64,000 bases of DNA, from positions 12,070,802-12,134,801 of the forward strand of contig RPFO01000080.1 of NCBI GenBank assembly GCA_009746045.1, in the 5' to 3' direction. Of the stretch, positions 30,031-43,000 are shown piece after piece. Origin of the DNA: Mesostigma viride. Its lineage: Eukaryota > Streptophyta > Mesostigmatophyceae > Mesostigmatales > Mesostigmataceae. The notes beneath the pieces were generated by a model. It was given only the letters and a program-made list of their open reading frames with translations. It was not told the DNA's origin and made no database searches. The position numbers and the translations under genes are program-made. How positions within the stretch are numbered: the first letter of the stretch is position 1; every line of letters begins with the position of its first letter.

Positions 30031-30414
30031 GTACGATAAGTAAGTACGTGCGTGAACATGCACTAAAGGCATGCCACAGAGTACCCGATGAGGTACTTTT
30101 CTACGCGGATACTTCACCCGCAAAGGTAAGTGGCGCTACTCACTCACCCAGGTTTGGAGTCGCAGATAGCAACTCCGCGTCATCTCGACTATCCAAGACG
30201 ACTGTATCGACGCTCGGCCATGATGACGAGTGTGGGGGTAGGTTGCATGCTAACCCCCGATAGCTCCGGAGAATATAAAGGCCTCTCCTGGAGCTTGAGG
30301 GGTTTTGGGGGATACCCAGGGCTGCGCTGGTTGTCTCCTTCCAAGGTAGTCTCCTTCCAGGGTTCACCCCCAACAGAATCCGCGTAGTATGGTCCGCCTG
30401 GGCTTGGCCGGTTA

Positions 30415-30440
30415 AGACTTACCTACCCGTAGGTAAGTCT
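30415..30440. repeat. Perfect inverted repeat, 12-bp arms, 2-bp loop
   Basis: AGACTTACCTAC, CC, GTAGGTAAGTCT. It is flanked on both sides by a direct repeat TGGTCCGCCTGGGC..GGCCGG (30390-30411 and 30444-30468). The arm contains GTAGGTAAGT, a perfect consensus donor on both strands. It lies 640 bp upstream of the PDH E1 alpha start. Confidence 0.9.
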
Positions 30441-31083
30441 ACCGTGGTCCGCCTGGGCCGGCTGGTTCATGATCGCCGTCCGGCTGCAAACACCGCTGGC
30501 GATTGTCACCGGTCCGCCGATCTCGTGCGCACCACCGCCCCGCGGCTCCCCGCCGGCCGGAGCCGGCAGCCGGTCCGCCTCCAAGCGTAGCGGACACTGC
30601 AAAGCGCGCCAGCCCTGCGGCAGGAATGTTGCATCTCCTAGAGATATTTTCGCAATACGTCTTGTACTTCCTGGTTCGCATTGTGTGTACTTCCTAGGTT
30701 CCGTCGTACCGATACTAAATATATCCGGCCCTCGCCCATGTGCGGCGTGGGTCACAACAACAATAACAACAGGTTCCGTCGTACGGCTGTGCAGTTTATT
30801 GCCTGGCGCCGCGTCGCAATGCACGTGGGCTCGTCTTGTTGCCGTGCATTCTGTCAGCTGCACTGCCTGCTCTGTGCCCCTGTCGCCTCGCCCGTTCGCG
30901 CGTCCAACGTTTGGCGTCAGAGCCGGTGCGTCTGGGGGCAGCCAGCACAACAGGCGACAAGCGAACCGGCGACAACAAGCGACGCTGTAAAAGGGGCCTT
31001 AGCTCTCGCAGGACGCAAGCAGCGGGAAGCACGCTCGCCCACTGCCCACCTTCGCGAGGGTCAACGGCAGCAGCAGCACGACA

Positions 31084-34000
31084 ATGGCGCTTCGGGCAGC
31101 TTTTACCCGAGCGGCTGCTACCGTCGGAAATGGATGGAAGGTATGGCATTCAATATGCCATGCCTGGTTGTAGGAATTTCGGGCAATGTCATTTGGTTTG
31201 GTGTCAGCGATTTTCGAGTTCGGGCGTGCAAATGCTGCGCTAGTTTCCTCTGAAGGGTTCTCTTGTACCGCTGCAGCTATTCTAGTGTCATTGGATATGC
31301 TCGGCAGAAAACAATGCAGCCTGGAACTTGTCTCAGAGTGAATGCAGAGTTGTGTGGGATGACGGGGTCTTAATTTGTCTACTTCTTGGTTGAATTTCCC
31401 CGGCCCGCCGTGGTTGATTTACCGGCGTGCAGAACCGCTGTGTGGCGGCTTCCGCCACTGCCGTTAGAGCGAAGAGCGACACCATTACTATCGAGTTGAA
31501 GGGCACCCCCTTTGAGGGGCATCTCATCGATCCTCCACCAATGACTGTTGAGACGTCGAAAGGTATCTTCGCAGAGGTGGCTATGGATTTTGAGAATAGT
31601 GGTGCTCATTCAATTCCGCTTATGGTTAATCCCACGCTAGACCCATAACGATTGGAGACGAGGAGTCCGACGCAGCCATAGTGATACTTCTTGCTGCCGT
31701 CGGGGGATATTTTCGGTATCGTTTTATTAATGGCGCCCCTTGGTACTCGTGCCGCTCCGCCTTGCATCAGCGTAGTGGTGCTCTGACATAGTCCCATACT
31801 GGATACTGTACTACAGTATCCTCCCACACTGTACAGGACATACTTCAGCAAGATATAGAGTTTGGCAGATGTGTTGCATTTGCTAGCGTTTTGGTATTGC
31901 CTTGCTTGTGGCATCCTCCCTGTTGCCTTGCTGGCGTTTTGTTCATGGAAGTGCCCCATCCCCATCCCCATCCCCATCCCCATCCCCATCCCCATCCCCA
32001 TCCCCATCCCCATCCCCATCCCCATCCCCATCCCCATCCCCATCCCCATCCCCATCCCCATCCCCATCCCCATCCCCATCCCCATCCCCATCCCCATCCC
32101 CATCCCCATCCCCATCCCCATCCCCATCCCCATCCCCATCCCCATCCCCATCCCCATCCCCACCCTGATACGACTTCATCCACCCCACCACAGAGATGCC
32201 TCTATACAGGGACATGTATATAGGAATTGCGGTGTGCTGGTTGTTCTGTACGTAGATAGAGATATCTGTGCGAGATATGGATGCATAGGGCATGGTGCCC
32301 TGCTTATTCCGCCATCTCCCCAAAAGCTATTGCACGCCTTCACCAGTTGCTGGCGTGAAGCATTTTCGCCGCTGGCCGGGGAGACAAGGGGGATGAGCCC
32401 ACGGGGCATTCCGTCATCCATTTCCTGCACCCACGCACCCACCCATCACATCCACCCCCTCCGCCCCTTTGCTTGGTGGCCCGTCCATGTTTTCGCCAGC
32501 ATAAGCGCGATGCTTCATGATGATGACGGTGATGGTGATGGAAATGATGACGGCGATGTTGTGAATGTTGCTGCTTATGGAAATGATGCATCGCAACGCC
32601 CTCCTTTTCAATTTTCTTCTTCTCAACATCCCACCCGCCTCTCTCCCCACAGAGGAGCTGATCCACTTCTTCACAAGCATGACGGCGATGCGGCGGCTGG
32701 AGCTCGCGGCCGACCAGCTGTACAAGGGCAAGTTTATCCGCGGGTTCTGCCACCTGTACGACGGGCAGGAGGCGGTGAGTGTTGCGATGGGTGCTGGGTG
32801 CGGGTAGAGGGCGAGTTCGTTCATTCGTTCATTTTTTCGCCCGTTCGTCACGTACGTACGAACGTATGTTTGTTCATTTGTTTGCTCGTTCATGCGTTCA
32901 CTCGCTCGCATGCCTCTGTTGGGACAGTCATGTGGTACCTGCTGGTGGATTTGAGCTGCATGGGTTGTGTGCCACTCCGTCGTAGTCCAACCCTTCTCTA
33001 ATAGGGCCCTCTTGTGAAGCCGTGTTTGCCTGGAGACCGTCTTGAGGTCTTGAGATGTCATCGGCCAGCGTCACGTGTAGTGCCTGCCGATGTCATCGCT
33101 ATCTTGGCTCGTTCCTGCCCAAGGATTTCTGCGTACTCTCCTCCATGCGTGCTTGCCTGCCCGCCTGCTTTGTACGCCAGTTCTTGCATCATCTCCGGCC
33201 AGTTCTTGCATCATCTCCGTTTCACCTGCCGACGTAGTAACTACTCCCGCGCTGGTGTTCATGGGCTGTGTTTGGCTGCGTGTACTCATGTGCTGCTTCG
33301 TGCGGTCGGCCGGCGGTCTGTGTCTGCTGCGTGGCGGCGTCTGCCCCCATGTGCCTGCACGCCTGCCTGGCTACCGGTGGCCCGGCGCTCATACGTTTGT
33401 GTGTTTGCATGCCCCCATGTGCCTGCACGCCTGCCTGGCTACCGGTGGCCCGGCGCTCATACGTTTGTGTGTCTGCATGCCCTCATGTGCCTGCACGCCT
33501 TCGTGGCTGTCTGTGGCTGGACATGTGCCTGCACGCTGCGTGGCTGACTGTGGCTGGATGTTTGCCTGTACATGTGCCCCCAGGTGCTCGCCGGCATGGA
33601 GGCCGCGCTGACCATGAAGGACGCCATCATCACGTCCTACCGCGACCACTGCACGCACATCACGCGGGGGGGGACGCAGGTGGAGGTGAGGCGTGGCCAC
33701 CTCCTGTAGGCCTCACGTCGTGTAGTTGGTTCCTGTCGTCCTCTCGTGCTGGTGCAGGGCCATGCGGGATGCAGGTGGAAGTAAGCGGCTCGTAAAGCCT
33801 TGGGCGACCTTGGTGTGGGTCGTGTGCTCAAGTAGAGGTGGGTGTCCTGTACGGATGCTATGTGGGTAAGGCGGCGGGGTGCAGGTGGAAGGACGCTCGA
33901 CCAGCGCATACTCAATCTGGGGTAGTGATGTGGTGGTCTGGCGCGTGTTGTTCAGGGGGGGTGTACGTGGTTGTGTGCCGGTTTGTGCCCGCCCAGCCCC

Positions 34001-37000
34001 AGGTGCTTGCGCAGATGGGCCATGGCGTGGCTGTTTTGAGCCATGGCGTGAGCTATATAGAGTCATAGTGTGGGCTATATAGAGTAGTAGTGTGAGCTGG
34101 GGTTTGCATGCGCATTCCCTGGTGCGCACACAGCTGATGGGCCGCGGTGCAATCGCGTGCATGCTGACAGAAAAAAGTCTGTCACAGTCTGGGACCGTTG
34201 TGTGCGTGCCCTTCCCAGCGGGTGGGCACGGAGCTGGTGGGCCGAGGCATGGTCCTGTGTATAGTCATGCACGCTTGTTGAAAACTTAACCCTACACCCT
34301 AAATCACCCGTCTGGGTCGGTGTGTGCGCCCCGCCTCCTGCCAGGTGCTCGCGGAGCTGATGTGTCGTTGCATGGCCCTGTGTTTCACCTGAGACACCCT
34401 ACATCCTACACCCTAAATCACCCGTCTGGGTCGGTTTGTCGATTCGCTTCCCGCCAGGTGCTCGCGGAGCTGATGGGCCGCGTGGCCGGCTGCTCCAAGG
34501 GCAAGGGCGGCTCGATGCACATGTACAAGGCGGAGAACAACTTCTACGGAGGCAACGGCATCGTGGGCGCGCAGGTGCCGCTCGGCGCAGGCGTGGCCTT
34601 CAAGTACAAGTACCTCAAGGAGAAGGTGAGCGAAGCAATTGACTACCAAAGATAAGCTTCTCATCAGCACCTACCAAAGAGAAGCTTCTCATTAGCACCT
34701 ACAGGAGAAGGTGGGCGATTCGATACCAGATCTAAGCTTTTCCCTAACACCTACAGGAGAAGGTGGGCGATTGGATACCAAATATAAGTTTTTCCATAGC
34801 AACTACAGGAGAAGGTAAGGGACGCAGGCATGCTTCTATCTTGCTGGTGCGTCAAGTGGAAGGTGGAGGGATGATAGGAGTTGTCGGACATTGTTGGTAT
34901 CCCGGGGACAAGGTGGGTGGGTGTCACTGGAGAGGTTAGAAGGGGTGGTTTCTTTGTCCACCCTACGACGGTTTGTGTTTAGTTCCCTAAAATCTCTGAG
35001 GAAATGTCTTGTTGGCATCTCAAAGGGAAGGTGGGTGCTTGCGCCTGCGACCCGGTAAGGGTGGAAGAGCACCTAGGCGTGGCCCTAGGAGTCAAACCCT
35101 GGTGTTCCACCCTAAAGGGTCTCCGACTTAAGCCTAAAAACAGTCACAAGGTACACCATACATGAGAACGGTGTAGCCGTTGAGCATAGGCGTTGGAAGT
35201 ATCTGGTAACTGCACAGGTAGGGGACCGCATGCACGGTTGTGCCTTGGCGCGGTGTGGTTTCTCCACTTACCTAGCAAGTGTGGGTAGCTCTGGGGGCAT
35301 GCATTTCATCACAAGTCGCGGCACAGCCGGACCGAGTGTACTACCTGCTCCGCAATGCAGTACCAGGTACATGCAGTCGCCGGGGAGGAAACAGCCCTAC
35401 GTAGCACGAGTGCCTCGTACGGGATGTGCTGTCCCCTCCGCCCTCGTTTTCATGGACAAGTTGCGATCCCAACGAGGTAAAACAACGCGGTAAAACAACG
35501 AGGTAAAACAACAAGGGCTTTGCAAGGCAGCCCCCTGAAGGGGGTGGCTTGCGATAGTGTTGAAGGGCAGCAGGATTCTTTTTTTCCGGCCATGGCGTCT
35601 CAGAGCCAATCATTTGGATGTCCGCACTAGCACCATCCTACGATGCTGTGTTGGGGGTGTCCATGTGCGGTGGGATGCTGCCCCGTGACTGCGGCATTTT
35701 CCCACCCACTCACCCGTTGGTGACCCCATGTAGCCATCCCGTCTCCCCTTTCGCCGCCCTGCAACGTTGCAACGATGCCCACACGTCCCATTGGCCCCGC
35801 CCCCCCCCCCCCCCCCATCCCCACATGTGCATCACGTCCTACTCCCCGCCCAACGTCATTGCAGCGAGACACTCATGCCTTACTTCCCTGCTTTGCCCCC
35901 CTGTCCCTCCTAATATCCCCCCCCCCTCGCCCCACCACCACCGCCAGAACGTGTGCATCGCCATGTACGGAGACGGTGCCGCGCAGCAGGGGCAGGTGGG
36001 TATCAATGGCTTGTGGCTCCTGTTGTCTGGTTGGTTGGGTATGTAGCGGCCCGTCCCCCGTTGGTTGGTTGGTTGGGGGGGTGGGGGGTGGGGGGTGCCG
36101 CGCAGCAGGGGCAGGTGGGTATCAATGGCTTGTGGCTCCTGTTGTCTGGTTGGTTGGGTATGTAGCGGCCCGTCCCCCATTGGGTGAGTGGGTGGGGGGT
36201 GGGGGTGGGGGGTGGGGGGTGGGGGTGGGGGGTGGGGGGTGGGGGTGGGGGGTGGGGGTGGGGGGTGGGGGTGGGGGGTGGGGGGTGGGGTGGGGGTGGG
36301 GGGTGGGGGGTGGGGTGGGGGTGGGGGTGGGGGGTGGGGGTGGGGGGGGGTGGGGGGGGGGGGGGGGTGGGGGTGGGGGTGGGGGGGGTGGGGGGTGGGG
36401 TGGGGGGGGGGGGGGGTGCCGCGCAGCAGGGGCAGGTGGGTATCAATGGCTTGTGGCTCCTGTTGTCTGGTTGGTTGGGTATGTGGCGGCCCGTCCCCCA
36501 TTGGGTGGGGGGTTGGGCGCTTGGGTGGGGGGTGGGTGGGGGTGTGGGGGTGGGGGTGGGGGTGTGGGTGTGTGTGTGTGGGGGGGTGGCGGGTGGGTCG
36601 ATAGCTGCCAGCGATAGCTTGAGGATTGAACTGTGGATATCTGCCCGGCAGGCAAGTGGGTCGGTTTGCCTCGTGCCCCTGTTGTAGGGTGACGTAGCAC
36701 AGAAACGTGTTTGGGCATGCGAGTGGGCATGCCGGGCTGCTGCTTCGCCATGGCTCAAAGTTGTGCAGATGCGTGCCAGCGTCGGCGCCAGTGGCTAGCT
36801 GTGCATCGGGGTCACCTGCACCCACCGCTGTACATGAGCGCTCTTGGGTTGAAAGTGTGTTGCGGGGTTACTTCTTTCGTCTCGCTGCCCTGCCTTGCCT
36901 TGCCGTGCCGTGCCCGGATGTGCTGCCTGTCCTGACCCTCGTAGGCTGTACAATGCATGCCTGCTACGGCCTGCCTTTGTGTGCATGTTTGGGTCTCAAG

Positions 37001-40000
37001 TTGCTGGCTCCTGCCCTTGCCCTTGCCCTTGCCCTTGCCCTTGCCCTTGCCCTTGCCCCTACCCTCACCCCCACTACCCCTGCCCCCTGCAACAGCTGTA
37101 CGAGGCGCTCAACATGGCGGCGCTGTGGAGCCTGCCGCTTATCTACGTGTGCGAGAACAACCAGTACGGTGCGTGCCAGCTGTGATGCCTTGTCTGGCCG
37201 TGAAACTGTTGTGGTATGGTATCGGGCGCGTGCGCGATATATCTTGAAAGCAAAGGAGTGGCCGGTTCGTGCTCTCTTCGTTCCTCTTGTGAATACTCGA
37301 TGAAGGTGGCACTTGTGGGCAGCAAGGTTTTTTTATTGGGCACGCAGTATACTTTTAATAGGCACGCAATATACTTGTCTTTATTGGCAGCAAGCTGTCC
37401 TTATCAGGTGTGCAATTAATGTATCTGCCGCGCGCTTGGCAAGTGGAAGGGGTCGAGAGCGGCAGATGGGGGGGAAAGATGGTGGATGAAGAGCAGGAGT
37501 ATGTGGAATTGCAGCGAGAAACTCGCATTGAATAGCTTCATTATAGAGTAACCAGCATTGACCCTGGCAGGGTGAGATAGACGCACCTGTTTTCAAAGGT
37601 GATTGCTCACGGGGGCACTGCACGTGGTTTGCCTGCTTATGGTTTGTTGCCGGTGCCACCTGTCACCACCCGTCAGCTTCTTCCTTTGAATAATAGTAAT
37701 AGCAGTGGTAATAATAGTAGTAATTACAATAATAATACCTCGGACCTTCTATCCCCAGGCATGGGCACATTCACCAGCCGTGTGGCCAAGGGTGCCCACT
37801 TGGCTGCTCAGTTGTGCTCGAACGCTCCCGTGTGCGTTGTTGCCCTCGTGGCCTTGTGGCTGCCACCCCCCGTCCCCACCTGTCACCAGGCATGGGTACC
37901 TCCACCAGCCGGTCGGCCAAAGTGCCCGAGTTCTACTCGCGGGGCGGCAAGTACGCGCCCGGCATCAAGGTGAGGGAACCGAATAGTACAAATAGGACTT
38001 ACCAGATCGCCAGTAGCAGCGCTATCATATGAATAGCACTTTCAGCTGCGTCAGTAGCAGCACTGTAGTACAAATAGCATCAGAGGGCCAGGGTGCCGTA
38101 GGAAGGGAGGAGGGTGTCGCATCGCTGGTAAGGAAAGGTCGACACACGGCAAGGACGCGCCGGGCATCCAGGTGGACACTACTTCAAAACCGCATTCAGC
38201 AAGGGGGCATTGCAAATTTATGTGTTTCACCATCAAAAGCTTTCTCGTTACGACTGTCCCACCATCGCTATCTCACTTTGATAACGCGCCGGCTTTGCCA
38301 GCTTCACCAAGTTGCCCTTGTTTTTCTTCCGACGCGGTTGAGACTTGCTCCTGTTGGCCCTGGCCCTCACCCTCTCCTTGTTCACGCCCTCATCCTCTCC
38401 TCTCCTTGTCCACGCCCTCGTGCTCACCCTCTCCATGTTCACGCCCGCATCATTTTCTCCCCATCGCCTCCCCCTCACCTCTGCTCATCGCGCCTTGCTG
38501 GCCTCCGCCCTGTTCCCTGGCCCTGGCCCTGGCCATTCCTTTGCCTGTGTGTGCTGGTGCTGGCGCACATCATCTCTGTCGTCGCCCCTGCTCCGCCGCT
38601 TGTCTGCATCCCTCCTTTTCTGGAATCCAACCACCTACTGTTGGCCTCCCTTCTTGGCCCTGCCCTCTTCGCCTGCCCTCTCGACCCTGCCCCCCCCAGG
38701 TGGATGGCATGGACGTGCTCAAGGTGAAGGCGGCCACCGTGTTCGCCAAGAAGTATGCGCTGGAGAACGGTCCCATCGTAAGTGGCATGAGATGGCATGG
38801 CGGGGCATGATGCGGCGTGGGGTGGCTTGTGGGAACTGGGATGTGGGGCATGGGCGGTGGGGCCAACAATTAAGCACGGGAGAACCCATCGTACGTCGAG
38901 CCATGGCAGGGGGAATGAAACTGTGGTTGTCGGTACGGTGATTTGATAGCGGTGTGAAGGAAGAAAACGATTAGCGCTAGATGCTGACATTTGTTGCCCA
39001 TGCGCCCAAGCATGTGACTACCATTCGCTAATCATGAGCAGCTCCCCCCTCCCCCCCCCCCCCCCTTTTTCGCTTGTACATGCTTCCTGTCACCGCTGTG
39101 CTGGTGGTGCGATGCCTGTTGCCATCTGCATGCCCTGTCCTTCGGGCTTTCTTTCCGCCAGCCCCCAACCCCTTTAGGGACTGGGTCATGGAGGGACAAA
39201 CCGCTACCGTCTCGCATGTGTGCCCGTGGTGACCTGACGGCCTTACTGTGCATATAAACTCCCCCGCCCCTCCCCCCTCCCCGCCCCTCCCCCCTCCCCG
39301 CCCCACCCCCCTCCCCGCCCCACCCCCCTCCCCGCCCCACCCCCCTCCCCGCCCCACCCCCCTCCCCTCCCACCCCCCTCCCCAGATCATGGAGATGGAC
39401 ACGTACCGCTACCACGGCCACTCGATGTCGGACCCGGGCAGCTCCTACCGCACCCGCGATGAGATCTCGGGCGTGCGGCAGGTGGGGCACCGCACCAGTT
39501 GCATCTTGCCACCTTGCCTCCTCGCCCCTCCCATTTTAGCCCATTCCATTCCCTCCTTGCTTGCCTGGCTGTAAGGGGGCGTAAGAGCACTATAAATGCG
39601 AGCGACACTTTCGCCGATGTGCGCCAGTTGAGGGGACATTGAACACATCATTTCTCTTCCCCGTCTTCTTGCCTCTCCCCTTGGCCTTCCCCGTCTTCTT
39701 GCTTCTCCCCTTGGCCTTCCCCGTCTTCTTGCTTCTCCCCTTGGCCTTCCCCTTCTTCTTGCCTCTCCCATTTCTCTTCCCCTTCTTCTTGCCTCTCCCC
39801 TTGGCCTTCCCCTTCTTCTTGCCTCTCCCCTCGGCCTTCCCCTCCTTCTTGCTTCTCCCCTTGGCCTTCCCCTCCTTCTTGCTTCTCCCCTTGGCCTTCC
39901 CCGTCTTCTTGCCATCCCCAGCATGTCCTCGTTGTAGCCCCCTCTGCTTCTTCTTGGAATCCCCCACGGCCTCCCATCTCTCTGGCTTTCGTTTCCTCCC

Positions 40001-43000
40001 GTTGGCACCAGCGATACAACCTGCTGCAAGGCATGCGCGGTTTGGACCCATGCTACTCAGACCCTTGTCTCTCGCTCCCCCCGCCCTTGTCTGTGCGCCG
40101 CCCTTCTTTTGGCCACCCACAACGGGTCTTGCTTGAGAACATCGGCTCTCTGCTCGCGTCTCTAACCCCATCACCTCCCCCCTTCGTCTCCACCCCACCC
40201 ATACCTCTCCCTCTGCCCTCCCTTACCGCGCCAGCAACGTGACCCGATCGAGAACATGCGCACACTTCTTCTGGAACGAGGCTACGCCACCTCTGATGAC
40301 CTGAAGGTGAGCGCATGCCCTCATCTGATGCGGTAGCTTTACGACTAGCGTTGCTGCAACAACAGCTACGCCGCCTCTGATGACCTCACGGTGAGCGCAT
40401 GCCCTCATCTGATGCGGTAGCTTTACGACTAGCGTTGCTGCAACAACAGCTACGCCACCTCTGATGACCTCACAGTGAGCGCATGCCCTCATCTGATGCG
40501 GTAGCTTTACGACTAGTGTTGCTGCAACAACAGCTACGCCACCTCTGATGACCTCAAGGTGAGCGCATGCCCTCATCTGATGCGGTAGCTTTACGACTAG
40601 TGTTGCTGCAACAACAGCTACGCCACCTCTGATGACCTCAAGGTGAGCGCATGCCCTCATCTGATGCGGTAGCTTTACGACTAGTGTTGCTGCAACAACA
40701 GCTACGCCACCTCTGATGACCTCAAGGTGAGCGCATGCCCTCATCTGATGCGGTAGCTTTACGACTAGCGTTGCTGCAACAACAGCTACGCCACCTCTGA
40801 TGACCTCAAGGTGAGCGCATGCCCTCATCTGATGCGGTAGCTTTACGACTAGCGTTGCTGCAACAACAGCTACGCCACCTCTGATGACCTCAAGGTGAGC
40901 GCATGCCCTCATCTGATGCGGTAGCTTTACGACTAGCGTTGCTGCAACAACAGCTACGCCACCTCTGATGACCTCAAGGTGAGCGCATGCCCTCATCTGA
41001 TGCGGTAGCTTTACGACTAGCGTTGCTGCAACAAGAGCTACGCCACCTCCGATGACCTCACGGTGAGCGCATGCCCTCATCTGATGCGGTAGCTTTACAA
41101 CTAGCTTTGCTGCAACAACAGCTACGCCACCTCCGATGACCTCAAGGTGAGCGCATGCCCTCATCTGATGCGGTAGCTTTACGACTAGCGTTGCTGCAAC
41201 AACAGCTACGCCACCTCTGATGACCTCAAGGTGAGCGCATGCCCTCATCTGATGCGGTAGCTTTACGACTAGTGTTGCTGCAACAACAGCTACGCCACCT
41301 CTGATGACCTCAAGGTGAGCGCATGCCCTCATCTGATGCGGTAGCTTTACGACTAGTGTTGCTGCAACAACAGCTACGCCACCTCTGATGACCTCAGGAG
41401 TCAGCGAACGCCCCCACCTATATTGATATAGCTTTCAGACTAGATATCGTGCCTTTGCAGCTACACCACGTCAGACGACCTCAGGTGAGGCAGGGGAAGC
41501 ACTTCATATAGCTTGGCTATAGCTTTAGCACGGCCATAGCTCTGACATTTTTTGCGACGTTACAGCGATGCAAAAGCGAAGGTTCTGTTTCGCTGCCTGA
41601 GTGGTGCCATGTATTGTTGCTGCAGCCTTGCCAGATTTAGCCCCTGTACCGTAGTGGTCATAGTATAAGTTTGCGCGGTCGATTCGCAAAGTATTTGTCG
41701 CAAAGTGATTTTGACCGCTAGGGGTTTTGTCGCTGCCATCGCCCCTGAGGCGATAAAGAATGTTGTCAAGGCCGACCTTATGCCTCTTTCTTTATGTGTT
41801 ACCGTCCTTATGCCTTGATATTTGTTGCTGGCGCGGGAGTGCTTACCCTATGTGCTGTCTTTGACCTTAGGCGATGGAGATGAGTACCAAGGCTGACCTC
41901 ATGCCTCTTTATGCGTTCGCGTCAATCTGTTGTCATCCCTGCAGGCGATTGAGAAGAAGATCAAGGCGGACTTGAACGCGGACGTGGAGACTGCCAAGGT
42001 GAGGCCAACGCCTCTCTACTTTTGTTGTTTGATCCATGTTGTGGGTGTTCATGTGTGGCCAAGGTGGGGCCGGCGCCAGTTGGACTTAATTTTTATATGA
42101 TCAAATGTGGGTGTTCATGTGTGGCCAAGGTGGGGCCGGCGGCCTTCGTTTGTTGTTGATGTTCATGTGTGGCGAAGGTGACATTTGACTGCCTGGTCTT
42201 CTTGAACTGTTCATGTTGGTGCACGGCCAAGGGGAGGCTGCCCCCCAGTCTCTTTTTCGGCAAGATTTAAAGTCTTGGGAACAGTGTTGTTGTGTCACCA
42301 AGGGAAGGCCCACCTGTCTGCCCGGGCGGGTCAGGGTGGGCATAGAGTGGGAAAAAGTTCTTTGGGAAGGCGGGGGGCAGCGTGCTGATTTCGTCTGGGG
42401 ATGCGATAGCAGTTCCAGCCTGCTTTCCCCTGTCGCATGATTCTGTCGATGCTACCCTGCCCCATGACCACGTAATTAAACATGTATTTGCAGGCGTACG
42501 CTAGTGTCATCATGTGGTGTTCATGTGGTTGGCAACACGTGTGTGTGCCCGTTGTGATTTCTCTCTGTCTGTGTGCGTGGGATGGCAGGCGTCGCCCGAG
42601 CCAGCCATGTCGGAGCTGTACACCAACATCTACGTCAACGGCCTCAATTCGCTGGTGCGCACCATGAGTGGTTTGGTTCATGGGTTCACTTATACGTTCA
42701 TCATCGCCGCTTGCTATCTATCTTTAGTAAACAGGTACTCATGGACGCGCTCACATGAAAGAAACACGCGCCTATGCACTCGTGATTCGTTCTGGCTCAT
42801 GATTCCTCCCTTAGTATTGTTTTGAGACCAAAGCAAGCCTGGCACCAGGTTTGGCACTAGTCGTGTGCTTTAAACGATACAACATTCGCAAAGAGAGTGA
42901 GAACAGAGTGAGAGCGATGCGGGCTTTAGATCTGCAATGCTCAAGGTCAGCGTGCCAGTATTGCTTTATGCTGGTTTCAAACTTCGCTACGAATTTGTGC

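Noticed and set aside
31606-32323. Gly-Met, Gly-Trp, Gly-Asp, Pro-Ile and His-Pro repeat proteins
   Set aside because: Six-frame readings of the CCCCAT hexamer tract in PDH E1 alpha intron 2.
32775-33583. Possible PDH E1 alpha exon in the 68-bp repeats of intron 3
   Set aside because: Exon 3 and exon 4 join in phase and match the conserved protein without any insert.
39590-40198. Lys/Gly/Arg-rich protein on the reverse strand
   Set aside because: Antisense of a 30-bp pyrimidine-rich minisatellite in PDH E1 alpha intron 10.
40223-41332. Reverse-strand 369-codon repeat protein
   Set aside because: Antisense of the 84-bp junction-derived array in PDH E1 alpha intron 11; 84 is a multiple of three and the antisense unit lacks stops.
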